Under the pieces are notes generated by a model. The model was not told where the DNA came from. It ran no database searches and worked only from the letters and a program-made list of their open reading frames with translations. The position numbers and the translations under genes were made by a program. Below, piece after piece: positions 1 to 11,427 of a stretch of DNA of 64,000 bases. This DNA is from Paenarthrobacter sp. DKR-5 (GTDB lineage: Bacteria > Actinomycetota > Actinomycetes > Actinomycetales > Micrococcaceae), in contig NZ_JAHBOI010000005.1 in assembly GCF_018531425.1 (NCBI RefSeq), positions 186,001-250,000 on the forward strand. Reading direction: 5' to 3'. Within the stretch, counting starts at the first letter, position 1. Each line of letters starts with the position of its first letter.

Positions 1-723
1 TGGGGCACGAACATCGTCGAACTGTCCGAGGACCAGCTGCAGGAGCTGGCACGCCTGTTCAAGGACAAGGGCATGCGGGTCTCCGCCATCGCCTCGCCGA
101 TCGGGAAGGTCGACGTCGGCCTGCCGATCGCGCACGAGGTGGAGCGGCTGCGCCGTGCGGTCCGTGCCGCGGAGGTCCTCGATGCGCGGTACATCCGCAT
201 CTTCTCCTTCTACTACGGCTCCGGAGTGGCAGTGGAGAGCGTCCGCGACGACGTCATCGAGCGGATGCGTGCCTTGGCCGCCGTCGCCGAGGAAGCCGGC
301 GTGGTGCTGCTGCACGAAAACGAAAAGGACATTTTCGGGGACGTCCCCGAGCGGGTCCTGGACATCATCGAATCCGTCGCTTCGCCGGCCCTCAAGGTGG
401 CCTGGGACGCCGCGAACTTCGTGCAGGTCGGCGTCAAGCCGTTCGAGGAGGCCTACGCCAAGCTGCGCCCGCATCTGGAGTACCTGCAGGTCAAGGACGC
501 GCTGTTCGCCAACGGCCATGTGACGCCGGCAGGTGAGGGGGACGGGGACCTGCTGCGCACCGTCCAGGCCCTGAAGGACGACGGCTACACCGGTTTCGCA
601 TCCCTCGAACCGCACCTCGCCGGAGCCCACGGGCTCGGCGGATTCTCCGGGCCGACCGCCTTCGGCATCGCCGCCCGCGCCTTCGCCAAAGTGACAGCAG
701 AAGCAGGAGTGAAAACAGCATGA
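1..723 (+). CDS. Sugar phosphate isomerase/epimerase family protein (5'-truncated)
   Basis: The reading frame is open from base 1, so the N-terminus lies outside the window; 240 residues are present. The TIM-barrel isomerase/epimerase (AP endonuclease 2-like) fold is suggested by metal-site-type acidic motifs in order: HENE, then WDAANF, then a C-terminal SLEPHL. Family members isomerise, epimerise or eliminate on keto-sugars or inositols using a divalent metal in the cytoplasm. The stop overlaps the next start (ATGA at 720), so it is translationally coupled to a Gfo/Idh/MocA dehydrogenase. That pairing suggests action on a keto-sugar made by the neighbour. The substrate cannot be read from sequence. 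Confidence 0.8.
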   Translation, partial: WGTNIVELSEDQLQELARLFKDKGMRVSAIASPIGKVDVGLPIAHEVERLRRAVRAAEVLDARYIRIFSFYYGSGVAVESVRDDVIERMRALAAVAEEAGVVLLHENEKDIFGDVPERVLDIIESVASPALKVAWDAANFVQVGVKPFEEAYAKLRPHLEYLQVKDALFANGHVTPAGEGDGDLLRTVQALKDDGYTGFASLEPHLAGAHGLGGFSGPTAFGIAARAFAKVTAEAGVKTA

Positions 724-1892
724 CCGAAACCACCCGAGTAGCCATTGCCGGCTGCGGCAACATCGGCCGCACCCACGCGGCAGCCGTCCGGGAGATCCCC
801 GGTCTCAGCGTCGTTGCGCTCGTGGATGCCATCCCGGCCGCGGCGGAAGCGCTCGCCGACGCCATCGAGCGCAACGGGGACCCCCGGCCGCGCACCTACG
901 CCACCCTCGCCGAGGCCTTCGACGGCAGCGACATCGACCTCGTCGCCGTCGCCACCCCCAGCGGCCTGCACATCCAGCAGGGCCTGGAGGTGCTCGCCGC
1001 CGGGAAACACCTGATCATCGAAAAGCCCCTTGACGTCGACCTCAGCCGCGCGCAGGAGATCGAAGCGGCTGCTGCGGAAGCATCCAGCCGGGGCATCGTG
1101 GCATCGGTGATCAGCCAGCACCGCTTCGACCAGGGCAGCCGCGCGGTGGCCGACGCCGTCGGCGCGGGCCGCTTCGGCCGGCTCACGTCGGCCATAGCGT
1201 CCGTGGCCTGGTGGCGCAGCCAGGGCTACTACGATTCCGGCGACTGGCGGGGCACGTGGGCCATGGACGGGGGCGGTGCCCTGATGAACCAGGGCGTGCA
1301 CACCGTGGACCTGCTCCTGTGGCTGATGGGCCGCCCGGTGGAGATCAGTGCCAGGACCGCGCTGCTGGCGCACGAACGGGTCGAAGTCGAAGATACCGCC
1401 GTGGCCACCGTGACGTTCGAAAACGGCGGCCTCGCCGTCCTCCACGCAACCACCGCGGCCTACCCCGGGCTGACGGTGCGGCTGCAGCTGATGGGCTCCG
1501 CCGGATCGGCAGTGCTCGACAACGACCGGCTGGAGTACTTCCACGCCGCCGGAGAGGGAACCGCCTCGGCGGACATGGGCCTGCAGGGCGGGGGCAACCA
1601 GGCTGCGGACGAGCTGGCCAAGTACCCGTCGGAAACCTACGAGGCGAAGGACCCGACCGTCTATCCCGCCGGCCATATCCGCCAGTACCGCGACGTCCTG
1701 GACGCCATCGCCTCCGGGCGCGCCCCGGGGGTGACCGTGACTGACGCGGTCAACGCCCTCGCGGCCGTGCGGGCCGTCTACGTCTCGGCGACTCTCAATA
1801 CGCCAGTGCTGTTCCAGGACGTACTGGACGGCAAATACAACGACCTCGAGGTCCGTACCGGCAGCACTGCTGCGGAAAGGGTGCAGGCATGA
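720..1892 (+). CDS. Gfo/Idh/MocA family NAD(P)-dependent oxidoreductase
   Basis: This 390-residue protein has an N-terminal Rossmann motif (AIAGCGNIGRTHA, near residues 8-20). It also has the family EKP motif (IIEKPLDV, near 100), whose Lys is usually catalytic, and a C-terminal alpha/beta substrate domain with the GGALMNQGVHTVDLL segment. Family members oxidise a ring hydroxyl of a sugar or inositol, often making 3-keto sugars. It overlaps both neighbours by four bases, giving a tightly coupled three-gene cassette with two TIM-barrel proteins. The substrate is unknown; a glycoside or inositol is plausible. Confidence 0.85.
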   Translation: MTETTRVAIAGCGNIGRTHAAAVREIPGLSVVALVDAIPAAAEALADAIERNGDPRPRTYATLAEAFDGSDIDLVAVATPSGLHIQQGLEVLAAGKHLIIEKPLDVDLSRAQEIEAAAAEASSRGIVASVISQHRFDQGSRAVADAVGAGRFGRLTSAIASVAWWRSQGYYDSGDWRGTWAMDGGGALMNQGVHTVDLLLWLMGRPVEISARTALLAHERVEVEDTAVATVTFENGGLAVLHATTAAYPGLTVRLQLMGSAGSAVLDNDRLEYFHAAGEGTASADMGLQGGGNQAADELAKYPSETYEAKDPTVYPAGHIRQYRDVLDAIASGRAPGVTVTDAVNALAAVRAVYVSATLNTPVLFQDVLDGKYNDLEVRTGSTAAERVQA

Positions 1893-2773
1893 AATTCTCG
1901 GTTTTCACGGCGTCGACGCCGGAGTGGAGCCCCGAGGAGGCGGCATCCGCGCTCGCCGCCCAGGGCTGGGACGGGATTGAATGGCGCATCACCGACCAGG
2001 CGGAGTCGGAAACGCCCGGGTTCTGGGCCGGCAACAAAGCCACCTGGCCGCTGGCCGGACTCGAAGGCAACCTGGAGAGGATCGCCGCGGTCACCGGCCG
2101 GGCGGGGCTGGAGTTCTCCGGGATCGGCGGCTATGCGCGCTGCGACAACCACGACGACGTCGAACGGATGCTGGCCGCGACGGCCGCGCTGGGGGCACGC
2201 CAGGTCCGCGTGACCACCCTGCCGCTCGGCACGGCCGCATGGGGTGCGGAAGCGCCCAGCGGCAGGCCCTACCCGGAGCTGTTCGCCGCCGCCCGAAAGG
2301 ACTTCGAATGGGTTGCCGGCCGTGCCGCCCACCACGGCGTGAAGGCCCTCGTCGAGCTCCACCACCGCACGATCACCGCCTCCGCGTCCTCGGCGCTGCG
2401 GCTGCTCGAGGGCCTGGATCCGCAGCACGTCGGCGTCATCCACGACCTGGGGAACCTGGTCATTGAGGGGTGGGAGGATCCGCTGCCGGCGTTCGAATTG
2501 CTCGGCGACTATCTGGCGCACGTCCACGTCAAGAACGCGGCCTGGGTACGCCAGGACGCACCGGACGCCTCCGGGGCCGCCGTGTACGACACCCAATGGG
2601 TTCCGCTGCGCGAGGGACAGGGCAGCGTGCTGGAGTACTTCCGGGCGCTGGCGGCCTTCGGCTACGACGGCTGGGTGACGGTCGAGGATTTCTCCACGGC
2701 GCTCCCGCTGGCCGAACGCACCGCCGACAACCTGGACTACCTGCGCAAGACCGCGGCCCTGGCTGCGCTCTGA
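1889..2773 (+). CDS. Sugar phosphate isomerase/epimerase family protein
   Basis: This 294-residue protein starts with MKFSVFTASTPEW and shows the TIM-barrel epimerase pattern: ALVELHH (metal-ligand Glu), VIHDLGN (Asp), HVHVKN (His) and VTVEDFS near the C-terminus. It overlaps the preceding dehydrogenase by ATGA. It differs clearly from the truncated epimerase at the window start, so the cassette carries two distinct isomerase-type enzymes around one dehydrogenase. That arrangement fits a multi-step oxidation and elimination route. The substrate is not recognisable. Confidence 0.83.
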   Translation: MKFSVFTASTPEWSPEEAASALAAQGWDGIEWRITDQAESETPGFWAGNKATWPLAGLEGNLERIAAVTGRAGLEFSGIGGYARCDNHDDVERMLAATAALGARQVRVTTLPLGTAAWGAEAPSGRPYPELFAAARKDFEWVAGRAAHHGVKALVELHHRTITASASSALRLLEGLDPQHVGVIHDLGNLVIEGWEDPLPAFELLGDYLAHVHVKNAAWVRQDAPDASGAAVYDTQWVPLREGQGSVLEYFRALAAFGYDGWVTVEDFSTALPLAERTADNLDYLRKTAALAAL

Positions 2774-2813
2774 GCTGCCCGAAGCGAATTGCCACTCTAC
2801 CCACGATGAGGTC

Positions 2814-4220
2814 ATGTCAATGTCGATAGCATCCGATCCGAACCGGCTCCTGCCCGCCGAGCCAGGCGTGCGGGCGATTGCCCGTTCGCTGCTGGAACAG
2901 GTCCAGGACCTGCCCATCATCTCCCCGCACGGCCATATCGACGCGGACATGCTCCTCCACGACACGCCGTTCCCGGATCCGGCAGCGCTGCTGGTCAGCC
3001 CTGACCACTACGTCACGCGCCTGATCCACGCCAGCGGGGTGCCGCTCGACCAGCTCGGCGTTGGCCCGGGAGCCCGCACCGAGCCGCGGACGGTATGGCG
3101 CCATTTCTGCGCCGCCTGGCCGCTCTTCGAGGGGACCGCTTCCGGCTACTGGCTTCGCAGCGAGTTCGAGCATGTCTTCGGACTCACGGAAGAGCCCTCG
3201 GAAGCCGCAGCGGACGCGTTGTTCGACACGATCAGCGCGCGGCTGAAGGACCCGGGGTTCCGGCCGCGGCAGCTCTTCAAGGACTTCAACATCGAAGTCC
3301 TCGCCACCACTGACGATCCACTGGACGACCTTGCCGCCCACGCCGGGCTTGCCGCGGACCCGGCCTTCCAGGGCCGGGTGGTGCCGACCTTCCGCCCGGA
3401 TGCCTACATCAACGCCCACGCGCCGGGTTTCGCGGACAACGTCACGAGGCTGGTGCAGTCCGCCGGGGACGGCAAATCGGGATACGCCGGCTACGTCACG
3501 GCGCTGGAAAACCGGCGCCGCTACTTCATCGACCACGGCGCCGTGTCCGCCGACCACGGCGTGCGCACCCCGCTGACGCTGAAGCTGGACCGTGTTGAGG
3601 CCGAAGCGCTGTTCGAGAAGGCTCGCCGCGGGGACGTGAGCGCAGCCGAACGTGACGCCTTCGAAGCCCACATGCTGTACCAGATGGCGCGGATGTCGGT
3701 CGAGGACGGCCTGGTGATGACCATTCACCCCGGTTCGTTCCGCAACCACCACCCCGGGACGTTCGAGCGGTTCGGCGCCGACACCGGCCACGACATCCCC
3801 TTCGCGGTGAACTACACCGAGGGGATCCGGCCCTTGCTGGCCGATTTCGGCACCGCCAAGGACTTCCACCTGGTCCTCTTCACGTTGGACGAAACAGTGT
3901 TCTCCCGCGAACTCGCGCCGCTGGCCGGTTTCTATCCGGCCGTGTACCTGGGAGCGCCGTGGTGGTTCCTCGACGCCCCGGACGCCATGCTGCGCTTCCG
4001 CTCGGCAGTGACCGAAACGGCCGGCTTCTCCCGTTCGGCCGGGTTCATCGACGACACCAGGGCCTTCTGCTCCATTCCCGCCCGGCACGACACGTCGCGG
4101 CGGATCGAAGCCTCCTTCCTGGCCCGGTTGGTCGCCGAACACCGGATCACCGAGGCCGGCGCCGCCCGGATCATCGTCGACCTGGTCGATGCCTCGCCGC
4201 GCAGGGTATTCAAGCTGTGA
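2814..4220 (+). CDS. uxaC: Glucuronate (uronate) isomerase
   Basis: The 468-residue length matches bacterial uronate isomerases (about 470). Family motifs of this amidohydrolase-superfamily enzyme are visible: ISPHGHID (first metal-ligand histidines, near residue 38), NIEVLATTDDP, and YLGAPWWFLDAP near the C-terminus. It converts D-glucuronate to D-fructuronate (or galacturonate to tagaturonate) in the cytoplasm. The ATG lies 40 nt after the previous gene; a second ATG two codons on is possible. Its stop overlaps the GTG of the fructuronate reductase gene, linking two consecutive steps. Confidence 0.93.
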   Translation: MSMSIASDPNRLLPAEPGVRAIARSLLEQVQDLPIISPHGHIDADMLLHDTPFPDPAALLVSPDHYVTRLIHASGVPLDQLGVGPGARTEPRTVWRHFCAAWPLFEGTASGYWLRSEFEHVFGLTEEPSEAAADALFDTISARLKDPGFRPRQLFKDFNIEVLATTDDPLDDLAAHAGLAADPAFQGRVVPTFRPDAYINAHAPGFADNVTRLVQSAGDGKSGYAGYVTALENRRRYFIDHGAVSADHGVRTPLTLKLDRVEAEALFEKARRGDVSAAERDAFEAHMLYQMARMSVEDGLVMTIHPGSFRNHHPGTFERFGADTGHDIPFAVNYTEGIRPLLADFGTAKDFHLVLFTLDETVFSRELAPLAGFYPAVYLGAPWWFLDAPDAMLRFRSAVTETAGFSRSAGFIDDTRAFCSIPARHDTSRRIEASFLARLVAEHRITEAGAARIIVDLVDASPRRVFKL

Positions 4221-5632
4221 CTGTCCAATCCTCCGGGTCAACGTTCCGGCAGACAACAGCCCCTCGTCCGCTCAACCGGAGCACGTGGGCGGGGCCCGCT
4301 CCCGCCCCGGTGCGCATCGTGCATCTCGGTCTCGGGGCGTTCCACCGCGCCCACCAGGCCTGGTACACCCAGCAGTCCGACCCGGACGGGGAATGGGGGA
4401 TCGCGGCGTTCACCGGCCGGCGGCCGGACGCCGCGCAGGCACTCGCCGCCCAGGATGGACTGTCCACCTTGATTATCCGTTCCGACCGCGGCGATGAATT
4501 CCAGGTGCTCACGTCCATCGTCGAAGCCCGCGACGGCGCCGACCTGCACCGCCTGAAGGAACTGCTGGCCTCACCCGCAACGGCGGTGGTCACGTTGACG
4601 ATCACGGAAGCTGCCTACCATCTGCGCTCGGACCTCAGCCTGGACACCGCTGATCCCGCGGTCGCGGCCGATATCGCCGGCCTCGGCGGGGACGGCTCGG
4701 CCCCCGGGCCGTCCACGCCGCTCGGCCGGCTGGTGGCCGGACTGGGTGCCCGCCGGGATGCCGGCGCCGGGCCGGTCGCCGTCGTCTCCTGCGACAACCT
4801 CGCTGCCAATGCGGTGGCGGCCCGCAATGCCGTGCTCGGCATCGCCGCCGGCAGCGACCCTTCCCTTGCGGCGTGGATCGGGAGCAACGTCAGTTTTGTC
4901 GGGACCTCCGTGGACAGGATCACGCCGCGGACCACCCAGGCCGAGATCGACCTCGTGGCTGAGCGCTGCGGGTTTGCCGATTCCTCACCGGTGGTGACGG
5001 AGCCGTTCAGCAACTGGGTCCTGAGCGGCGAGTTCCCTGCGGGGCGCCCTGCGTGGGAACGGGCGGGCGCGGTCTTCGTGGATGACATCGAGCCCTACGA
5101 GCTCCGCAAGCTGTGGCTGCTCAACGGCGCCCACTCGCTGCTGGCCTACGCGGGGCTGCAGCGCGGCCATGCGACGGTGGCCGAGGCCCTTGCCGACCCG
5201 CGGTGCGCCGCCTGGGTCCAGGAATTGTGGGACGAGGCGGAGCACAACCTTCCTGCGGAGGGTCTGCAGATCCCGCAGTACCGGCAGGCGCTGCTGGAGC
5301 GCTTCGGCAACAGCCGGATCGCGCACCACCTGGCTCAGATCGCCGCTGACGGAACGAGCAAGCTGCGTGTGCGCGCCGTGCCTGTCCTGAAGGAGGAGCG
5401 GGCCGCGGGCAGGGCCGGGAGCGGCGCCGCCCGGATGATCGCCGCCTGGCTGGGCTATGCGGCGGCCACTTCGGGCCTGCAGGACCCGCAGGCTGCGGGG
5501 ATTGCCGAGGCCCTGGGCCGTGCGGGCCGGGACCGAACGCGGGCGCTGGTGCGACTCGTCGACGGCGACCTTGCCTCGGACGAGAACCTGCTCGACCTCC
5601 TTGAGGAGCTGGCAGGCGGAATCGGCGGCTAG
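4217..5632 (+). CDS. uxuB: Mannitol dehydrogenase family protein, probable D-fructuronate reductase
   Basis: I place the start at GTG 4217, overlapping the uxaC stop (GTGA), which gives 471 residues; upstream extensions would run inside uxaC. Polyol-specific long-chain dehydrogenase features are clear: IVHLGLGAFHRAHQAWY (nucleotide binding), VDRITPRT, and KLWLLNGAHS with the family catalytic Lys. The enzyme should reduce D-fructuronate to D-mannonate with NADH. A related altronate or mannitol enzyme is possible, but linkage to uxaC, the glucuronidase and a ManD-type dehydratase favours fructuronate reductase. Confidence 0.88.
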   Translation: MTVQSSGSTFRQTTAPRPLNRSTWAGPAPAPVRIVHLGLGAFHRAHQAWYTQQSDPDGEWGIAAFTGRRPDAAQALAAQDGLSTLIIRSDRGDEFQVLTSIVEARDGADLHRLKELLASPATAVVTLTITEAAYHLRSDLSLDTADPAVAADIAGLGGDGSAPGPSTPLGRLVAGLGARRDAGAGPVAVVSCDNLAANAVAARNAVLGIAAGSDPSLAAWIGSNVSFVGTSVDRITPRTTQAEIDLVAERCGFADSSPVVTEPFSNWVLSGEFPAGRPAWERAGAVFVDDIEPYELRKLWLLNGAHSLLAYAGLQRGHATVAEALADPRCAAWVQELWDEAEHNLPAEGLQIPQYRQALLERFGNSRIAHHLAQIAADGTSKLRVRAVPVLKEERAAGRAGSGAARMIAAWLGYAAATSGLQDPQAAGIAEALGRAGRDRTRALVRLVDGDLASDENLLDLLEELAGGIGG

Positions 5633-5647
5633 CTTTGGCAACTGTTG

Positions 5648-5659
5648 GCAACCGGTTGC
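5648..5659. promoter_or_regulatory. LacI/GalR-type operator palindrome
   Basis: GCAACCGGTTGC is a perfect 12-bp palindrome with a central CpG, the hallmark of LacI-family operators. It overlaps the -35 hexamer of the putative glucuronidase promoter, the expected position for repression. The cognate regulator is not adjacent; the LacI gene at 57720 has a similar AACCGGTT core in front of its own target, so a shared or related regulator is possible. Confidence 0.65.
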
Positions 5660-5684
5660 ATCGATTTGCCGGGCTTCCTAGGAT
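5656..5684 (+). promoter_or_regulatory. Putative promoter of the beta-glucuronidase gene
   Basis: TTGCAT (5656-5661) is followed after 17 bp by TAGGAT (5679-5684), an acceptable sigma-70-type promoter. The operator palindrome shares its -35 bases, so binding would exclude RNA polymerase. Confidence 0.55.
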
Positions 5685-5698
5685 GGGTGTAAGCCTCC

Positions 5699-5733
5699 GG
5701 GGCTGCGGCGCATGCATCGCGCGCCGCAGCCCC
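5699..5733 (+). other. 13-bp perfect leader hairpin before beta-glucuronidase
   Basis: GGGGCTGCGGCGC (5699-5711) pairs perfectly with 5721-5733 around a 9-nt loop. No T-run follows, so it is a poor intrinsic terminator. It lies between the putative promoter and the ribosome-binding site AGGACGAG (5750-5757). It may stabilise the 5' end of the transcript or act as a processing site; alternatively it terminates upstream transcription in another way. Confidence 0.6.
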
Positions 5734-5743
5734 GCCGCAATGA

Positions 5744-8925
<3,182 letters not shown>

Positions 8926-9009
8926 CCCGCACAACCGTGCAGCCCGCACCACCGCTTAGCCGGCACCCCTGACCGAAACCAGCAGACCGCTTCCATTGAA
9001 AGGACAACC

Positions 9010-10239
9010 GTGAAAATCATTGCTGCTGACGTGTTCGTCACCAGTCCGACCCGCAACTTCGTCACGCTCAGGATCACCACCGATGAGGGCGTCACCGGCA
9101 TCGGGGACGCCACGCTCAACGGCCGTGAGCTGGCGGTGGCCGCCTACCTCAAGGAGCACGTTGCCCAGCTGCTGATCGGGCGCGATCCGCACCGGATCGA
9201 GGACACCTGGCAGTTCCTGTACCGCAGCGCCTACTGGCGCCGCGGGCCGGTGACGATGGCGGCGATTGCCGCCGTCGACATGGCTCTGTGGGACATCAAG
9301 GGCAAGGTTGCCGGGCTCCCGGTGTACCAGCTCCTCGGGGGCGCCTCCCGCAATGCCCTGCGGGCCTACGGCCACGCCTCCGGCAGCGACATTCCGTCCC
9401 TGTTCGATTCGGTCCGCGAGCACCTGGAACTGGGCTACAGGTCCATCCGGATCCAGACCGCCATTCCGGGCATCAAGGCCGTCTACGGGGTCGCAGCGCA
9501 GGCCCAGGCCTCGGGGGAGCGCTACGACTACGAGCCCGCCGGCCGCGGCGCCTACCCGCAGGAAGAGGACTGGGACACACGCGCGTACCTGCGCCACCTC
9601 CCGACGGTTTTCGAGGCGGTCCGCAACGAGTTCGGCCCGGAACTGCCCCTGCTGCACGACGGCCACCACCGCATGACCCCTATCCAGGCTGCGAAGCTCG
9701 GCAAGGCCCTGGAGCCGTACGACCTGTTCTGGCTCGAGGACTGCACGCCGGCGGAGAACCAGGAAGGGCTGCGCCTGGTCCGCCAGCACACCACGACCCC
9801 TCTGGCGATCGGGGAAATCTTCAACACCGTTTGGGACTTCCAGGCGCTGATCAAGGAGCAGCTGATCGACTATGTCCGGGCGGCCTCCACCCACTTCGGC
9901 GGCATCTCGCCGCTGAAGAAGGTCATGGACTACGCGGCGCAGTACCAGATTAAGTCCGGCTTCCACGGCCCGACCGACATCTCCCCGGTCGGCTTCGCGG
10001 CCCAGCTCCACGTGGGCCTGGCGATCCACAACTACGGCATCCAGGAGTACATGCAGCACTCGGAGAAGACGAACACCGTCTTCGAGCAGAGCATGACCTT
10101 CAAGGATGGCTACCTGCACCCCGGCGACGCCCCGGGACTGGGCGTGGAGCTGAACGAGGAAGCGGCCGCCTCCTTCCCGTACCAGCAGGCCTACCTGCCC
10201 TACAACCGCCTCGCCGACGGGACCATGCACGACTGGTGA
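9010..10239 (+). CDS. ManD-type D-mannonate dehydratase (enolase superfamily)
   Basis: The GTG start at 9010 follows AAAGGA (8998-9003) and gives 409 residues. The ManD signature LLHDGHH supplies Asp217 and His219; Glu243 (WLED) and Glu269 (AIGE) are the metal ligands. All four are offset by seven from the well-studied Novosphingobium enzyme as I remember it. It should dehydrate D-mannonate to 2-keto-3-deoxygluconate, the next step after UxuB, replacing the unrelated UxuA. Residue 321 is Pro ([10 protein letters not shown]) where high-activity ManDs have Ala, so low or broader activity (mannonate/gluconate) is possible. The 84-nt gap after the transporter leaves operon membership open. Confidence 0.85.
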   Translation: MKIIAADVFVTSPTRNFVTLRITTDEGVTGIGDATLNGRELAVAAYLKEHVAQLLIGRDPHRIEDTWQFLYRSAYWRRGPVTMAAIAAVDMALWDIKGKVAGLPVYQLLGGASRNALRAYGHASGSDIPSLFDSVREHLELGYRSIRIQTAIPGIKAVYGVAAQAQASGERYDYEPAGRGAYPQEEDWDTRAYLRHLPTVFEAVRNEFGPELPLLHDGHHRMTPIQAAKLGKALEPYDLFWLEDCTPAENQEGLRLVRQHTTTPLAIGEIFNTVWDFQALIKEQLIDYVRAASTHFGGISPLKKVMDYAAQYQIKSGFHGPTDISPVGFAAQLHVGLAIHNYGIQEYMQHSEKTNTVFEQSMTFKDGYLHPGDAPGLGVELNEEAAASFPYQQAYLPYNRLADGTMHDW

Positions 10240-10249
10240 GTCCGTCGCG

Positions 10250-10340
10250 CCGGCCGCGACCGTCACACCACGCGAGCAGTAAGATTCCGCAAAAAGCGCG
10301 CGGAATCCATCCTCGCTTTCGGTGTGACGGCTGCGGCCGG
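10250..10340. repeat. 91-nt imperfect palindrome between convergent genes, likely bidirectional terminator
   Basis: Nested complementary blocks span the gap. CCGGCCGC (10250) pairs with 10333-10340, CCGTCACACC (10260-10269) with 10321-10330, GCGAG (10272-10276) with 10312-10316, and GATTCCGC (10283-10290) with 10300-10307. About 31 pairs form one long interrupted stem. It sits between convergent stops, so it could end transcription both ways, although no long T-run flanks it. Confidence 0.7.
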
Positions 10341-10344
10341 ATCC

Positions 10345-11427
10345 TTAGTGGCGGTGCTCGCGTGGCGTGACGGCGGAGCCCGCTCCGGGGTCGGACCCGG
10401 AGCCGGCGGCCCTCTGCCGACGGGGGTGCCGGTGCAGCCGGAGGAGCAGGTAGGCGACGCCGGCGAGGGGGATGGGGAGCCAGTATTCCAGCAGCCTCCA
10501 CCCGATCACGCCCAGCAGGGCTTCGGGCCGGTCCGTGCCGAGCTCCACGAGCACCGGCACGAGCGCTCCTTCGACGATCCCGATGCCGCCGGGTGTCAGC
10601 GGAAGCGAGGCCAGGATGCTCGCCAGCCCGTAGGCGGCCAGCAGTGCCGGGACGGAGAGGAATTCGCCGAACGCGGCGAGGACCAGCCACAGCGCGACGG
10701 CGTCCAGCAGCCAGTTGGCAAGGGCGAGCAGCGCGGCCAGCCCGAAGGCCCTTGGCCTGAGTTCGAAGAGGTCGAGCTGCCGGGCGAGGCGCCGGACGAA
10801 CGCCTCCGCGGCGTCCTGCCGGACCACGCGCAGGCGCCGGGCGCCCGCACGGGCAGCGGAAACACCGGCGTCGAGGTGCCGGCGGAGCAGGATTGCTGCG
10901 CCGGCCGCCGCGATCAGCAGCACCAGCACGGCCGCCCCGGCCACCTCGATGTAGGCGCCAAGGTGCGGAGCCGGCAAAACCAGGACCACCCCGCCGGCAA
11001 AGACGGCACCGAGGGCGAGGTTTGAGCCGACGGACTCCATGGTGGCCGCCGCGAGGGCATCCGGAGGGGAGCATCCGGCGGACACCAGCATCCGGTACCG
11101 CACTGCCGCGGCGGATGTGGTTCCGCCGGGCAGGACGTGGACGAGACCTTGATAGCACAGGTCGATCAGCACGAGCGTGCCGTAGCCGGGGCGGTCCTCG
11201 GCTGGCAGCATCATCCTGGTCAGGCCGCTGAAGGCGAACCAGGACGCGGCCTCGAAAGCCAGTGCAGTGACCATCAGCGGGGCTGACAGGCCCGCCAGCA
11301 CGCCGAGTTCGCCCTCCGCCGTGGCCAGCTGCGGCAGTGCGAAGTACTCGGCGATGATGACGGCAGCGAGAATCAGGACGGTGCGGCGCACGCCCTTCGG
11401 AATGCGGTCAGCGCGCCAGGCGGCCAA
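10345..11427 (-). CDS. UPF0104 / lysylphosphatidylglycerol synthase-type membrane protein
   Basis: This 360-residue integral membrane protein has about eight hydrophobic segments. Family-like motifs include a GxxL-rich first helix, the TRMMLPAEDRPGYG loop, and LLDAVALWLVLAAFG followed by LTPGGIGIVEGALVPVL. The last matches the conserved PGGxGxxE segment of the flippase-like UPF0104 family, often labelled lysylphosphatidylglycerol synthase TM region. No aminoacyl-transferase domain is attached, so it is not a complete MprF. It overlaps the 3' end of the ABC permease gene and so probably joins that operon. The transported molecule is unknown. Confidence 0.8.
   Translation of the reverse strand: MAAWRADRIPKGVRRTVLILAAVIIAEYFALPQLATAEGELGVLAGLSAPLMVTALAFEAASWFAFSGLTRMMLPAEDRPGYGTLVLIDLCYQGLVHVLPGGTTSAAAVRYRMLVSAGCSPPDALAAATMESVGSNLALGAVFAGGVVLVLPAPHLGAYIEVAGAAVLVLLIAAAGAAILLRRHLDAGVSAARAGARRLRVVRQDAAEAFVRRLARQLDLFELRPRAFGLAALLALANWLLDAVALWLVLAAFGEFLSVPALLAAYGLASILASLPLTPGGIGIVEGALVPVLVELGTDRPEALLGVIGWRLLEYWLPIPLAGVAYLLLRLHRHPRRQRAAGSGSDPGAGSAVTPREHRH

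Noticed and set aside
9010-10239. Muconate cycloisomerase or generic enolase-superfamily racemase
   Set aside because: LLHDGHH with Glu243/Glu269 spacing and [10 protein letters not shown] is the ManD pattern, and hexuronate linkage supports it.
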